A DNA stretch of 64,000 nucleotides from Flavobacteriaceae bacterium (GCA_002862645.1 PKDQ01000026.1:1-64000); one strand, 5' to 3'; shown: positions 30,922-41,252, counted from the first letter of the stretch. A program made the numbers and translations. Notes: generated from the sequence alone by a model not told the origin.

Positions 30922-31900
30922 CTTTATTGTTGTTTTACTAGCCGTGGCTTCTTGTCAAACTCACGATAAGTTGCAGCGCTCCCAAGGAGATGCTCTTGGC
31001 ACTTCATACACACTACTCTACTTGGATACGGCTCCAAATGAAATAGTGTCAGATTCTATAGATGCTGTTTTCTTGCGTATGAATCAATCCATGTCGACCT
31101 ATTGGCCAAACGCCATCATTTCTAAAGTTAATCGTGATGAAGCGGTTACGGTAGATACCGATTTTAAAAAGGTCTTTCAAACAGCTAAAAATATTTGGGA
31201 GCAAACCGACGGCTATTTTGATCCAACGGTAGGGGCATTGGTTAATGCCTATGGTTTTGGTCCGGCAAAGTCTTTGGCGCAAATAGATCAAGATGCAGTA
31301 GATAGCCTGCTTACTATTACCGGCTTTGACAAAGTATCCCTATTATACGATGGATCCATTACAAAAACCCATAAGAATATCTATCTCGACTTTAATGCCA
31401 TTGCAAAAGGCTATGCCGTAGATGCGCTGGCTGCTATGCTCCAGTCGTTGGGGTATACTCAGTTTCTCGTTGAAGTAGGTGGTGAGCTGTTTGCCTCGGG
31501 TTTACATCCAGAAAAGGCAAAACCCTGGCGTATCGCCATAGATCACCCCAAACAAGATGTAGCTCGCACCTTTATTGCTACGCTCCCGTTACAAAATCAA
31601 GGTATGGCATCATCGGGGAATTACCGAAAATTTCGTACCGATGCATCGGGAAATTATTACGTTCACACCATCAACCCAAAAATAGGGAAATCGGTAAAAA
31701 GTAATATCCTAAGCACATCTGTGCTGGCGCCTACTACCATGCTGGCTGATGCCTACGCAACAGCGCTTATGGCGATGCCATATAAAAGAGGCAAAATATT
31801 GATTGAAAGCCTTAATGAGGTCGAAGCCATGTGGGTATTGGCAGAAAAAGACAGCGTTCAAGTAATGGCTACCTCAGGATTTACGTATGATCTAGAGTAG
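30902..31900 (+). CDS. apbE: FAD:protein FMN transferase
   Basis: Lipobox-like VASC, YWPNAIISKVNR, DFNAIAKGYAVDAL, VEVGGELFASG, INPKIGKSV; starts at MELKRYSF within the longer ORF 30824. Confidence 0.93.
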   Translation: MELKRYSFIVVLLAVASCQTHDKLQRSQGDALGTSYTLLYLDTAPNEIVSDSIDAVFLRMNQSMSTYWPNAIISKVNRDEAVTVDTDFKKVFQTAKNIWEQTDGYFDPTVGALVNAYGFGPAKSLAQIDQDAVDSLLTITGFDKVSLLYDGSITKTHKNIYLDFNAIAKGYAVDALAAMLQSLGYTQFLVEVGGELFASGLHPEKAKPWRIAIDHPKQDVARTFIATLPLQNQGMASSGNYRKFRTDASGNYYVHTINPKIGKSVKSNILSTSVLAPTTMLADAYATALMAMPYKRGKILIESLNEVEAMWVLAEKDSVQVMATSGFTYDLE

Positions 31901-32663
31901 GGCGTAGACAAAGTGGAATGTATTCGTCTTTTGTTACCGAAAAGCGTACCCTTTCCGTCTTAGTCAGGGACTTGCCATATTGTATTTCGTTTACTTCAAA
32001 ACCAGTTTGTCGGAGCTTTTCAAAATAATCTTTACCGTATACACGAACGTGATCGTATTGCCCAAAAACCTTGGTGCGCGTTGCTTTGTCAACGATACTA
32101 TCGTCTTCAAAGGTTTCTTCAAGTGCAGTGTTTAAAGGTACCTGTAATAAGGCTTTACCTCCCGGTTTTAGTACACGATAGAGTTCTTGCATGGCCTTGG
32201 TGTCATTGGGAATATGTTCCAATACGTGATTACATAATATCCAATCAAAAGACGCATCGGGAAAAGGCAAATCACAAATATCCGCTTTGACCTCGGCTAG
32301 TGGCGATTCCAGGTCACAAGTGGTATAGGTGAGGTGTTTCAACTTGCGGAGGCGTGTCATAAGGGCTTTTTCGGGGGCCATGTGCAATACGTTAGCATCT
32401 AAGGAAAAAAAGCTTGTTTCACGTTGTAAATATAACCAAATTAGCCGGTGGCGTTCCAGCGAAAGCGTGCCTGGACTGAGTGCGTTTGGCCTTATTTTCA
32501 CATAGCCATATGGAAGAAAGCTGCGATACGACTTCCCATTGATAGGGTCTGTAAACCGATCGCCACGATAATAAAAATCTAAAAAAGGCAAAAGGAGGTT
32601 TGCAAGGTGTTGCAGCCAAGTTCTTGGGAATATGCCTAGCATCCATCGGGCTGCCCTTTTCAT
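31881..32663 (-). CDS. Class I SAM-dependent methyltransferase
   Basis: Methyltransf_11-like core DLPFPDASFDWILCNHVLEHIPNDTKAMQELYRVLKPGGKALLQVP. Confidence 0.88.
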   Translation of the reverse strand: MKRAARWMLGIFPRTWLQHLANLLLPFLDFYYRGDRFTDPINGKSYRSFLPYGYVKIRPNALSPGTLSLERHRLIWLYLQRETSFFSLDANVLHMAPEKALMTRLRKLKHLTYTTCDLESPLAEVKADICDLPFPDASFDWILCNHVLEHIPNDTKAMQELYRVLKPGGKALLQVPLNTALEETFEDDSIVDKATRTKVFGQYDHVRVYGKDYFEKLRQTGFEVNEIQYGKSLTKTERVRFSVTKDEYIPLCLRPTLDHT

Positions 32664-33478
32664 ATTTCTAAAGGAACTGCTCTGAAAGGAGTTTCTTCAT
32701 CTGTATTGATGCCCAATGCCTCGTTGACATATTTGAATGTAGAAAGCAATTCGGGTTTTCCGGCGACAATGGCAACGTTATGCTCGAAGTGTGCACTTGG
32801 TGCCCCGTCAGCCGTTAGGATGGTCCAGCCATCTCGCAATTGCTTGATGCGATGAGTGCCTCTGTTGATCATGGGCTCAATGGCAACTACCATACCCTCC
32901 AAAAAACTTTTTCCTTTACCGCGTTTGCCGTAGTTGGGCATTTCGGGCTTTTCGTGCATGGTGGTTCCCAGTCCATGCCCGACCAATTCACGTACTACGC
33001 CATAGCCAAATTCCTCAACATAATGCTGTATGGCATAGCCCACATCACCCACGCGATTCCCTATGCGAAAAGCTTCAATTCCTTTATACAACGATGCTTT
33101 TGTTCGGTCTAGAAGTTTTTTGGTTTCTGGATCAATTTTGCCTACCTCAAAAGTATAGGCATGGTCGCCATAGTAGTCATTTTGTAAAACACCACAGTCT
33201 ATGGAGATGATATCGCCTTCTTGTAGTGGCGTGTTGTTTGGTATGCCGTGAACCACTTGCTCGTTTGGGCTCATGCAAAGGGTGTTTGGGAAATCATAGA
33301 GCCCCAAAAATCCGGGGATGGCGTTGTGGTCACGAATAAACGTTTCTGCTTTTTTGTCGAGTTCAAGTGTCGTAACTCCTGGCTTGATCTCAGCTGCCAA
33401 CATTCCCAGGGTTTTCGATACCAACAGTGCACTACTGCGAATAAGCTCAATTTCTTCAGCTGTTTTTTGAAGTGACAT
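32660..33478 (-). CDS. map: Type I methionyl aminopeptidase
   Basis: GDIISIDCGVLQNDYYGDHAYTF, GHGLGTTMHEKPEMPNYG, VVAIEPMI. Confidence 0.95.
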   Translation of the reverse strand: MSLQKTAEEIELIRSSALLVSKTLGMLAAEIKPGVTTLELDKKAETFIRDHNAIPGFLGLYDFPNTLCMSPNEQVVHGIPNNTPLQEGDIISIDCGVLQNDYYGDHAYTFEVGKIDPETKKLLDRTKASLYKGIEAFRIGNRVGDVGYAIQHYVEEFGYGVVRELVGHGLGTTMHEKPEMPNYGKRGKGKSFLEGMVVAIEPMINRGTHRIKQLRDGWTILTADGAPSAHFEHNVAIVAGKPELLSTFKYVNEALGINTDEETPFRAVPLEI

Positions 33479-33966
33479 CAGTTTTCGTAAGTGTGTTTAT
33501 AATCGGCTCCGCTTAGAATAGCTAGTATATCGTCTTCCAAAAATGCAACCGGCGACTCAACAATGCGATTGATTTCTTTGCCGTCTCTGTAAAAGATAAA
33601 TGTAGGTACGTTGGTAATGTCATTTTCTGTAGCACTACCAGTAGGTGTTTTTTTGTCTTTATCCACGCCTATAAGTTGCACCTCACCCAAAAATTCCATT
33701 TCGTCTAAAATGCGGAAAAAAGCAGGAACATACATCTGGCTATCAGAACACCAAGTGCCCATAAAGACCATAATAGCCACATCTTCTTGTACCCCATCCA
33801 GTTGCGTTATGGTTTTGTCAAAAGGCGCGTAATTTTCGTATTCTGTAGTAAACCATTCGGCATGAGGCTCTTTTTTTAAGTCCTCTAGCGCAATTGGTCC
33901 AATTATATCTTGGGCATATGTAGTGTGCATACACAAGAAAAGCATAAGAAATAACAAGCGCTTCAT
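33478..33966 (-). CDS. Thioredoxin family protein (secreted)
   Basis: Signal peptide; MVFMGTWCSDSQMYVPAF (CxDS instead of CxxC), NVPTFIFYRDGKEI. Confidence 0.85.
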   Translation of the reverse strand: MKRLLFLMLFLCMHTTYAQDIIGPIALEDLKKEPHAEWFTTEYENYAPFDKTITQLDGVQEDVAIMVFMGTWCSDSQMYVPAFFRILDEMEFLGEVQLIGVDKDKKTPTGSATENDITNVPTFIFYRDGKEINRIVESPVAFLEDDILAILSGADYKHTYEN

Positions 33967-33970
33967 ACTA

Positions 33971-35488
33971 CTAAAGTAATGATTTTGCTGTCATGGCAGC
34001 AGGCTGCTCAATTCCCATAAGCTCGAGCACTGTAGGTGCAATATCGCATAGTGCCCCTTCGTCAATACTTTTGGCATCGGCATCAATCAAATATATTGGC
34101 ACCAAGTTTGTCGTATGGGCTGTATTTGGGCTTCCGTCTGGATTTATCATGGTGTCGCAGTTTCCGTGGTCTGCAATAATAATAACTGAATAACCCCCTT
34201 CTTTTGCAGCCGCTACTACCTCTGCCGTACAGGCATCTACGGTTTCGCAGGCTTTTATGGCCGCTGCCATATCGCCAGTGTGACCAACCATGTCGGGATT
34301 GGCAAAGTTCAGGCATACAAAATCAGTAGCCCTTGCTTTTAACTTGGGCACGATGGCATCACGAATGTCAAAAGCACTCATTTCGGGTTGCAAGTCGTAG
34401 GTAGCTACTTTTGGTGAAGGACACAAAATACGCTCTTCGCCATCAAAAGGTTCTTCACGTCCGCCATTAAAGAAAAAGGTAACGTGTGGGTATTTTTCGG
34501 TTTCGGCAATGCGAATTTGCTTTTTTCCTGCAGCTGCCAATACTTCGCCAAGCGTTTGCTGAATGTTCTCTTTGTCATAAACCACGTTGACGTCTTTAAA
34601 AGATTCGTCATAGTTTGTTAGGGTTACGTAGTATAGCGATAGGGGCACCATGTCTTGCGCAGGAAAGGGCATCTGGCTCAAGGCTTGTGTGAGTTGTCGC
34701 CCACGATCGGTGCGGAAATTAAAGAAAATGACCACATCCCCTTCTTTGATGCGACTACTGTTAACCTCGCCATTTTCGGGAAGGGCAATCGGTTCAATAA
34801 ATTCGTCTGTAGTACCCCCGTCATAATTGGCCTGCATGGTTTGAGCAAGGTTTTCGGTTTGGGTTCCCGTACCGTGAACGAGTAAGTCATACGCTTTTTT
34901 GACACGCTCCCAACGCTGATCTCTATCCATTGCAAAATAGCGACCCACCACGCTTGCTAAGTGTGCGTTTGTCGCAGCACATATTTCTTGTACTTGGGTT
35001 AAAAACCCTACTCCTGATTTGGGGTCTACATCACGTCCGTCCGTAAAAGCATGTACATAGCTTTTAGGCACTTTGGCATTGTGTGCAGCTTTTAGCAGTC
35101 CTTCAATGTGGTTGATGTGGGCATGTACGCCACCATCCGAAACCAGTCCTAAGAAGTGAACGGATTTGTTGTTTGCTTTGGCATGGGTAAAGGCATCTTT
35201 AAGAACCGCTTCGTCTTTTAGGGTGTCTTGGGTTACAGCCATATTGATTTTGGCCAAATCTTGATAGACCACACGACCCGCACCGAGGTTAACGTGTCCT
35301 ACTTCACTGTTTCCCATTTGTCCTTCGGGAAGCCCAACGTGCATACCGTCTGTGTGGAGTACGTTGTGAACGGCCGCTGTGCTAAGACTGTCTACAAAAG
35401 GGGTATCGGCTTGGGTTACTGCCGAAACTGCTGGATTAGGGGAGATGCCCCAACCGTCTAAAATCATTAAAACAACACGTTGGCTCAT
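33971..35488 (-). CDS. gpmI: 2,3-bisphosphoglycerate-independent phosphoglycerate mutase
   Basis: LMILDGWGI, GNSEVGHVNLGAGR, FTDGRDVDPKS, NFANPDMVGHTGD, ADHGNCD. Confidence 0.97.
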   Translation of the reverse strand: MSQRVVLMILDGWGISPNPAVSAVTQADTPFVDSLSTAAVHNVLHTDGMHVGLPEGQMGNSEVGHVNLGAGRVVYQDLAKINMAVTQDTLKDEAVLKDAFTHAKANNKSVHFLGLVSDGGVHAHINHIEGLLKAAHNAKVPKSYVHAFTDGRDVDPKSGVGFLTQVQEICAATNAHLASVVGRYFAMDRDQRWERVKKAYDLLVHGTGTQTENLAQTMQANYDGGTTDEFIEPIALPENGEVNSSRIKEGDVVIFFNFRTDRGRQLTQALSQMPFPAQDMVPLSLYYVTLTNYDESFKDVNVVYDKENIQQTLGEVLAAAGKKQIRIAETEKYPHVTFFFNGGREEPFDGEERILCPSPKVATYDLQPEMSAFDIRDAIVPKLKARATDFVCLNFANPDMVGHTGDMAAAIKACETVDACTAEVVAAAKEGGYSVIIIADHGNCDTMINPDGSPNTAHTTNLVPIYLIDADAKSIDEGALCDIAPTVLELMGIEQPAAMTAKSLL

Positions 35489-35593
35489 AGGTATAGGTTA
35501 TATTGCAAAGGTACTGTAAAGTGGAATGTCTGTAAAGCAAACTTTAAACGAATTACCCGCCTACTTTTTCTAATCGTTTAATCTAAAATAAGC

Positions 35594-36118
35594 CTACATA
35601 TAATTAGCGGTATTGAGGTATTCCTTTTGTAGGCTACGTAGAAAAACAAGGTTGGTATTACGCTTCTCGTGATTTGGCATAAGGGCATCTTGACCGTTTA
35701 AGTCGGTTAGTGTGATGATGATAAACCATTTTTCATTTCGAGTGGTATAAAAGCTGTTAAAAAAGCCTGGAACAACTCTGTCTTTATCCGAAAGTGCAGC
35801 GTCGATAAGTATGGGTATAAAATTTAAGGTGCGTGTAGTACGCCTGCGTTCATACACATTCATGATATAGGGTTTGCTGTCAATCCATAGCGGTATCTTT
35901 CGGTTTATTCCCGGCAGCTGGTATTTAGTGTTGATGAACGTATAAAACTCATCTGCTTCCTTGGGGTCTTCAAAAATAAATCCGTGCTGCTTGGGTAAAT
36001 CACGCTTAAAACGCTTGGCTATTTTGACCTTGTCTGTTTTGATATTGGGCGCAAAGCTAAGGGGGATGCAGCTCGTAAAAAAAGCAAACATCAATAAGTA
36101 TATAAGTAGGTGTTTCAT
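35594..36118 (-). CDS. Hypothetical lipoprotein
   Basis: 174-aa ORF with lipobox (FFTSC), between annotated genes on the same strand. Confidence 0.7.
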   Translation of the reverse strand: MKHLLIYLLMFAFFTSCIPLSFAPNIKTDKVKIAKRFKRDLPKQHGFIFEDPKEADEFYTFINTKYQLPGINRKIPLWIDSKPYIMNVYERRRTTRTLNFIPILIDAALSDKDRVVPGFFNSFYTTRNEKWFIIITLTDLNGQDALMPNHEKRNTNLVFLRSLQKEYLNTANYM

Positions 36119-36153
36119 TCGTACATACTGGCAAAATCTATGCCACCAACTAA

Positions 36154-36855
36154 CTAATCTTCGATTAACTTGGTGTTAATCCCTTTAACATAAGTATGGT
36201 AATAAGCGTCCCAAAAATCACGGTCTATATGCTCACTTCCATTAACCCCAACGGATTTAAAATAAGCAAAGGCCATGCGTGAATTGTAGTTGTTGAGAAA
36301 GACTTTTGATTCGGGCAAATAGCTGTAATGCCACGGCTCATAGGAGAAGCCAGCGCGTTTGGCATCCTTGGTATAGACCAAATAAAACCCAAAGCGCTGC
36401 GCATTTTCTTGCATCCATTTGTGTAGGGCTGCAAAAGGACCATCGCCGTGAAATTTACTGGGTACTAAAACACGCTTTTCGTTTTTAATATTCCCATCTG
36501 TAATATCAATGTCCGTTCCCCAATGGTGCCGAGAAGTTCCAGGAATGGTAGAGTATTTTAAGATGCGCGCAATGGCTTGTTCGGGCGACTCGCCTTCTGC
36601 GGTGTAACGTTCGAATTTGTCTTCCCAAATATATTGTTGCCGTTCAAACGATCTATATGCCGAAACCAGTTGTATATCAATACCCTCCTGAAGTGCTGCA
36701 ACTTGCATGGCGTGAAAAGCAGTTGCCGTTTCGGGCGTTAGTTTGTGTGCTTCAAATGTGGTTAGATGGCTGCTTTCTATGCCCATTAATTGCACAATAT
36801 TCACTTGGGCAATGGACCAGTGGTAAGCCAATAATAACAGGAGTGCTAATCGCAT
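36154..36855 (-). CDS. M15 family D-alanyl-D-alanine carboxypeptidase (VanY-like)
   Basis: SAYRSFERQ, SRHHWGTDIDI, PWHYSY zinc/active-site motifs; signal peptide. Confidence 0.9.
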   Translation of the reverse strand: MRLALLLLLAYHWSIAQVNIVQLMGIESSHLTTFEAHKLTPETATAFHAMQVAALQEGIDIQLVSAYRSFERQQYIWEDKFERYTAEGESPEQAIARILKYSTIPGTSRHHWGTDIDITDGNIKNEKRVLVPSKFHGDGPFAALHKWMQENAQRFGFYLVYTKDAKRAGFSYEPWHYSYLPESKVFLNNYNSRMAFAYFKSVGVNGSEHIDRDFWDAYYHTYVKGINTKLIED

Positions 36856-37289
36856 AGGTTTTTGATCATTTTGAAGTGAGTTCCTCCATAAGGCAACTCA
36901 AATGCATCGCCTTTTTTTCGGTAGCCGCAACGTTCATAAAACGGAACTGCTATGCGTCGGGCATTCATCCATAGGCTACAGATGTTCTGACCCTGTACAA
37001 GGTTTTCGGCATGGACAATAAGCTGTTTGCCAATCCCTTTTCCTTGAAAGTTTTCCAACACCGCCATACCTCTAAGTTGTACGTCTTTGTTTTTTGTTAG
37101 TAATGTCAATACACCAATGGCTTTATTTTCTAGGTAGGCACCCAAATGTATGGTGCTGTTGTCTTCGTCACGATCAAAAGCACAGCTGCTTAATGAAAGC
37201 CCCTTTCGCAAGACGGGGTGACGTACTGTGTAGGTGGCTGCCGCTTTAATTTGTTTAAATTGTATGTTTGTATGCTTTTGCAAGTGCAA
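36846..37289 (-). CDS. GNAT family N-acetyltransferase
   Basis: QLRGMAVLENFQGKGIGKQLIVHAE; no in-frame ATG near the N-terminus, TTG start likely (37289 or 37283). Confidence 0.85.
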   Translation of the reverse strand: MHLQKHTNIQFKQIKAAATYTVRHPVLRKGLSLSSCAFDRDEDNSTIHLGAYLENKAIGVLTLLTKNKDVQLRGMAVLENFQGKGIGKQLIVHAENLVQGQNICSLWMNARRIAVPFYERCGYRKKGDAFELPYGGTHFKMIKNLCD

Positions 37290-37291
37290 TT

Positions 37292-37723
37292 ATGGAAATT
37301 GATTTTAGATATTTAAATGTAGGGAATATCCCTGAAATTTTGCCACTGATGCAAGATTTTACAGGGCATAAATATACCGATGCCACTCATAGCAGTCGCT
37401 TTGTTGATATGTTCCAACACGAATATGACTGTATTGGTTTTTATGACCAAGATCATTTGATTGGTCTTTGCGGACTATGGTATCAAACACGACACTATTC
37501 TGGAAAGAGTTGTGAAATAGATCACCTTTACATCAAATTGGAATATCAAGGGCAAGGTCTCGGAACTCGATTTATAGATTGGATTGGACTTAAACTCCAA
37601 AAAGAAGGCTACGAAGCATTGGAACTCAATGCCTACAAGGAGAACATTGCCTCACATCGACTCTATGCCCGAGAAGGCTTTGAGCATCTTGGTTTTCACT
37701 TCGTCAAGCGTTTGGGCGAATAG
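37292..37723 (+). CDS. GNAT family N-acetyltransferase
   Basis: LYIKLEYQGQGLGTRFIDWIG, ENIASHRLYAREGFEHLGFHF; ATG 37292 chosen within ORF 37268. Confidence 0.85.
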   Translation: MEIDFRYLNVGNIPEILPLMQDFTGHKYTDATHSSRFVDMFQHEYDCIGFYDQDHLIGLCGLWYQTRHYSGKSCEIDHLYIKLEYQGQGLGTRFIDWIGLKLQKEGYEALELNAYKENIASHRLYAREGFEHLGFHFVKRLGE

Positions 37724-37807
37724 CGTATATTTGTTAAGTGAGTAATGTTTTTTTGATATCCATCAGACAAGACGTTTCTTACCACAGCCAACCCATAGTA
37801 TCTTTTT

Positions 37808-38536
37808 ATGCGACAGCTTTTTATTTTTTTACTTTTTGCGCCAATGCTCATGGCACAAACCGATTATCGCACTTGGCTAAGGGGTAAGATTCTCTACCAA
37901 AATCAAAATGTGATTGCCGCCAATGTGGTTAATACAACCACCAAGGAGGCTACAATTTCAGACAACAATGGTGACTTCGCCATACAAGTGATGATGGGCG
38001 ACGAGTTGGTTTTCACTTCTTTGCAGTATCAAATTCGTGTTGTTAAAGTAACAAAAGAAATATTGCAACGCGGCCGCCTTATTATTGACGTAAATGAAAA
38101 AATAACACAACTGGAAGAGGTAGTAGTAACTCCAGAACAACGGCAGAAATTTTTAGACCTCCGAGCGGAAGAATTTAAGAAGTTTGACTATGAGCGTGAT
38201 CGTTCCACGCGCTTGGAAAATGAGTTGATGAATAAAGATCAGCTTACAAATGGCGTGAACTTCGTCAGTGTTTTTAAGGCGCTATACCGTATGGTTGAAA
38301 ACAAAGACAAAGCAAAAGAAAAGACCTATGAGCTCAAACCAAGTGAGGTCATCCGCCAGCTTTATGATGATGCTTTTTTTGTCGAACAATTAGGTATAGA
38401 AAAAGACAACATTGGATTGTTTTTGTTGTATTGTGATGACGAGGTTAAAACCAAAGAGCTTCTCGAAGAAAAATCGAATTTTGAAATCATGGATTTCTTA
38501 ATTAAAGCCAGTGAAAAGTTTAATAAAAACAATTGA
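37808..38536 (+). CDS. Carboxypeptidase-regulatory-like domain secreted protein
   Basis: Signal peptide, LRGKILYQNQNVIAANVVNTTTKEATISDNNGDFAIQV..., but no beta-barrel (242 aa). Confidence 0.75.
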   Translation: MRQLFIFLLFAPMLMAQTDYRTWLRGKILYQNQNVIAANVVNTTTKEATISDNNGDFAIQVMMGDELVFTSLQYQIRVVKVTKEILQRGRLIIDVNEKITQLEEVVVTPEQRQKFLDLRAEEFKKFDYERDRSTRLENELMNKDQLTNGVNFVSVFKALYRMVENKDKAKEKTYELKPSEVIRQLYDDAFFVEQLGIEKDNIGLFLLYCDDEVKTKELLEEKSNFEIMDFLIKASEKFNKNN

Positions 38537-39027
38537 TGCGTTTTTTGTTTTTTTTATGCTTAGTGCCCCTTTTTTCAGCTTCAACCCACAAATACTATGT
38601 GAGTACTACGGATATGTTTTTTAAGCCTGAGCAAAATCAATTGCAGCTAGTTGTACGCGTTTTTACAGACGATTATACCGCTTCACTTTCTCGCTTCACT
38701 TCTTCAGAAATAAAATTAGACCCCGACCAACTTTCAGAGACAGTACTGTCGGAGCATATGTCCGTTTATTTTCAGCAGCATTTTCAGCTCAAGTCTCCTG
38801 CATCTCCAGTTCCTTTTTCTTTTGTTGGATGGGCGTATAAACAAGATCAGACGATTTTATATGCTTCTTTTGATTCCTTACCAAAAATGACGGAATTGGG
38901 GTGGTCCAATACTTTTTTGATGGACGTCTTTCCTGACCAAAAAAACATTGTTGTACTCACAACACCCAAGGGGAAGAAAAGTTATTTACACACCCGAGAT
39001 CGTATTTTTGCAAAATTCAGTTTATAA
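38533..39027 (+). CDS. DUF6702-like secreted protein
   Basis: HKYYVSTTDMFFKPEQNQLQLVVRVFTDDYTASL; signal peptide; located before an M1 peptidase. Confidence 0.7.
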   Translation: MMRFLFFLCLVPLFSASTHKYYVSTTDMFFKPEQNQLQLVVRVFTDDYTASLSRFTSSEIKLDPDQLSETVLSEHMSVYFQQHFQLKSPASPVPFSFVGWAYKQDQTILYASFDSLPKMTELGWSNTFLMDVFPDQKNIVVLTTPKGKKSYLHTRDRIFAKFSL

Positions 39028-39062
39028 TCTTCCGACAATCCAATATATTTATACAAAATCCA

Positions 39063-41252
39063 TTGAAAATGAAATTCAATTCAATTCTCACCTCAGTATT
39101 AACCCTTTCTTTTGTTATCGCTTTTGCGCAAGAAACAACCACCCCACAGGGGCATACTAACCAGAACAAGTTTCGACAATTGTACAACGAATTGGCTACA
39201 CCAAATGCTTACAGAACAGCATCTGGTGCACCAGGCCCTGCCTACTACCAACAGCAGGCAGATTATGTCATGGAGCTTACCTTGAATGACGACACTCAAG
39301 AATTGTTTGGCGATCAAACCATTACCTATATCAACAATTCACCTGAAACGCTATCCTATTTATGGTTACAGCTCGACCAAAACGTTCGTGCTCGTGATGG
39401 CCAATCTTTTGATCGACTTGATAATGGGAACGACTACTATGGAACCCAACGTGCCGTTGGGCCTGGATTTATTAATGCCTATGTTCTGGAAGAAAAGTTT
39501 GATGGCGGTTTTAAAATTGATTTATTGCAAGGTACTGATGGTATGGATTTGCCATATACAGTACACCAAACCATGATGCGGATAGATTTGCCAACTCCAT
39601 TGGCTTCAGGGACGGCGATTTCGTTTCGACTAAAGTGGCATTACAATATTCCCAATCGTCAGTTTTGGGATGCTCGTTCTGGGTATGAATATTTTAAAAA
39701 GGACGATAATTATGCTTATTTCATTGCACAGTTTTTTCCACGTATGGCAGTCTACAACGATGTTGAAGGTTGGCAAAACCAGCAGTTTTGGGGCAATGGC
39801 GAGTTTGCTCTTCCCTTTGGCGATTATGATGTAAAAATCACGGTTCCCGATGATCATATTGTTGAATCTACGGGGGTGTTGGAAAATCGTAAGGCAGTTT
39901 ATTCATCAACAATGATGAAGCGTTTTAAGGAAGCAAAAAAATCATACGATGCGCCTGTTTTTATTGTAACACAAGAAGAAGCAGAAGCCAATGAAAAAAG
40001 TACGCCCACAGGCACCAAAACATGGCACTTTACAGCTAAAAACGTACGTGATTTTGCCTTTGCCTCCTCTCGTAAGTTTATCGTTGACATGATGAATGTA
40101 GACGTTAATGGGAACGATGTAATGGCAGTTTCGGTATATCCAAAAGAGGGAAATCCACTTTGGGAACAGTGGTCTACAAAGACAGTGGCTAGCGCCTTGA
40201 AATCCTATTCACGTATGACCTTTGATTACCCTTATCACAAAGCGGTTTCGGTACACGCAGATGATGTGGGAATGGAATATCCTATGATTTGTTTCAATTT
40301 TGGACGACCTGATGAAAACGGATATTATAGCGACCGCACCAAGTTTGGTATGATAGGCGTTATAATTCATGAGGTGGGACACAATTTTTTCCCAATGATT
40401 GTCAATTCAGACGAACGTCAATGGGGTTGGATGGATGAAGGCTTAAATTCATTTGTTCAAATTATCGCTGAGCAAGATTTTGGCAAGTCACACCTAGATG
40501 CAATCCCTGGAATGGAGCATTACCCTTCCGACGACATGGATCCGCAAAATATTGTTCCTTATATGTCAGGTGATCAAGATTTTATTGCACCCATAATGGC
40601 AAACCCAGAGAACGTGTATCAACTTGGGCCTAATGCATATAGCAAGCCAGCAACAGCGCTAAATATTCTTAGAGAAACCGTGATGGGCCGTGAGTTGTTT
40701 GATCATGCCTTTAAGACCTTTTCGCAAAGGTGGATGTTTAAGCACCCTACGCCTGAAGATTTCTTCCGCACCATGGAGGATGCCTCTGCTTTTGATTTGG
40801 ATTGGTTCTGGCGTGGATGGTTTTTTACTACCGATGTTGTTGATATGGGCGTAGCGGGCGTTGAGGATATTAAAAAGTTTGATGATGATATGCGCTATTT
40901 TTCTCGTTATTATACAAACAGTTTACGGAATTTAACACCTGATGATTTCAATAATCGCAAAGAACCCAAAAAATTCTACAAGGTTACTTTTGAAAAACCA
41001 GGCGGTATTCCAATGCCCCTTATTGTGGAGTATTCTTATGCCGATGGCACCAAGGAGCGCAAGACTTACCCTGCGCAAGTCTGGCGCAAGAGCGACCGTG
41101 AGGTGAGCAAGTATATTGCTACAGACAAAGAGATTGTCGGCGTATTGGTTGATCCAGATAACGCTACGGCAGATATCAATAAGGACAACAACACTTGGCC
41201 CAAGATACTGGAGGAAAACGACTTCGAAAAGTTCAAAAAACAACAAGACTAA
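39063..41252 (+). CDS. M1 family metallopeptidase (secreted)
   Basis: HEVGHNFFPMIVNSDERQWGWMDEGLNSF (HExxH-x18-E); signal peptide. Confidence 0.93.
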   Translation: MKMKFNSILTSVLTLSFVIAFAQETTTPQGHTNQNKFRQLYNELATPNAYRTASGAPGPAYYQQQADYVMELTLNDDTQELFGDQTITYINNSPETLSYLWLQLDQNVRARDGQSFDRLDNGNDYYGTQRAVGPGFINAYVLEEKFDGGFKIDLLQGTDGMDLPYTVHQTMMRIDLPTPLASGTAISFRLKWHYNIPNRQFWDARSGYEYFKKDDNYAYFIAQFFPRMAVYNDVEGWQNQQFWGNGEFALPFGDYDVKITVPDDHIVESTGVLENRKAVYSSTMMKRFKEAKKSYDAPVFIVTQEEAEANEKSTPTGTKTWHFTAKNVRDFAFASSRKFIVDMMNVDVNGNDVMAVSVYPKEGNPLWEQWSTKTVASALKSYSRMTFDYPYHKAVSVHADDVGMEYPMICFNFGRPDENGYYSDRTKFGMIGVIIHEVGHNFFPMIVNSDERQWGWMDEGLNSFVQIIAEQDFGKSHLDAIPGMEHYPSDDMDPQNIVPYMSGDQDFIAPIMANPENVYQLGPNAYSKPATALNILRETVMGRELFDHAFKTFSQRWMFKHPTPEDFFRTMEDASAFDLDWFWRGWFFTTDVVDMGVAGVEDIKKFDDDMRYFSRYYTNSLRNLTPDDFNNRKEPKKFYKVTFEKPGGIPMPLIVEYSYADGTKERKTYPAQVWRKSDREVSKYIATDKEIVGVLVDPDNATADINKDNNTWPKILEENDFEKFKKQQD

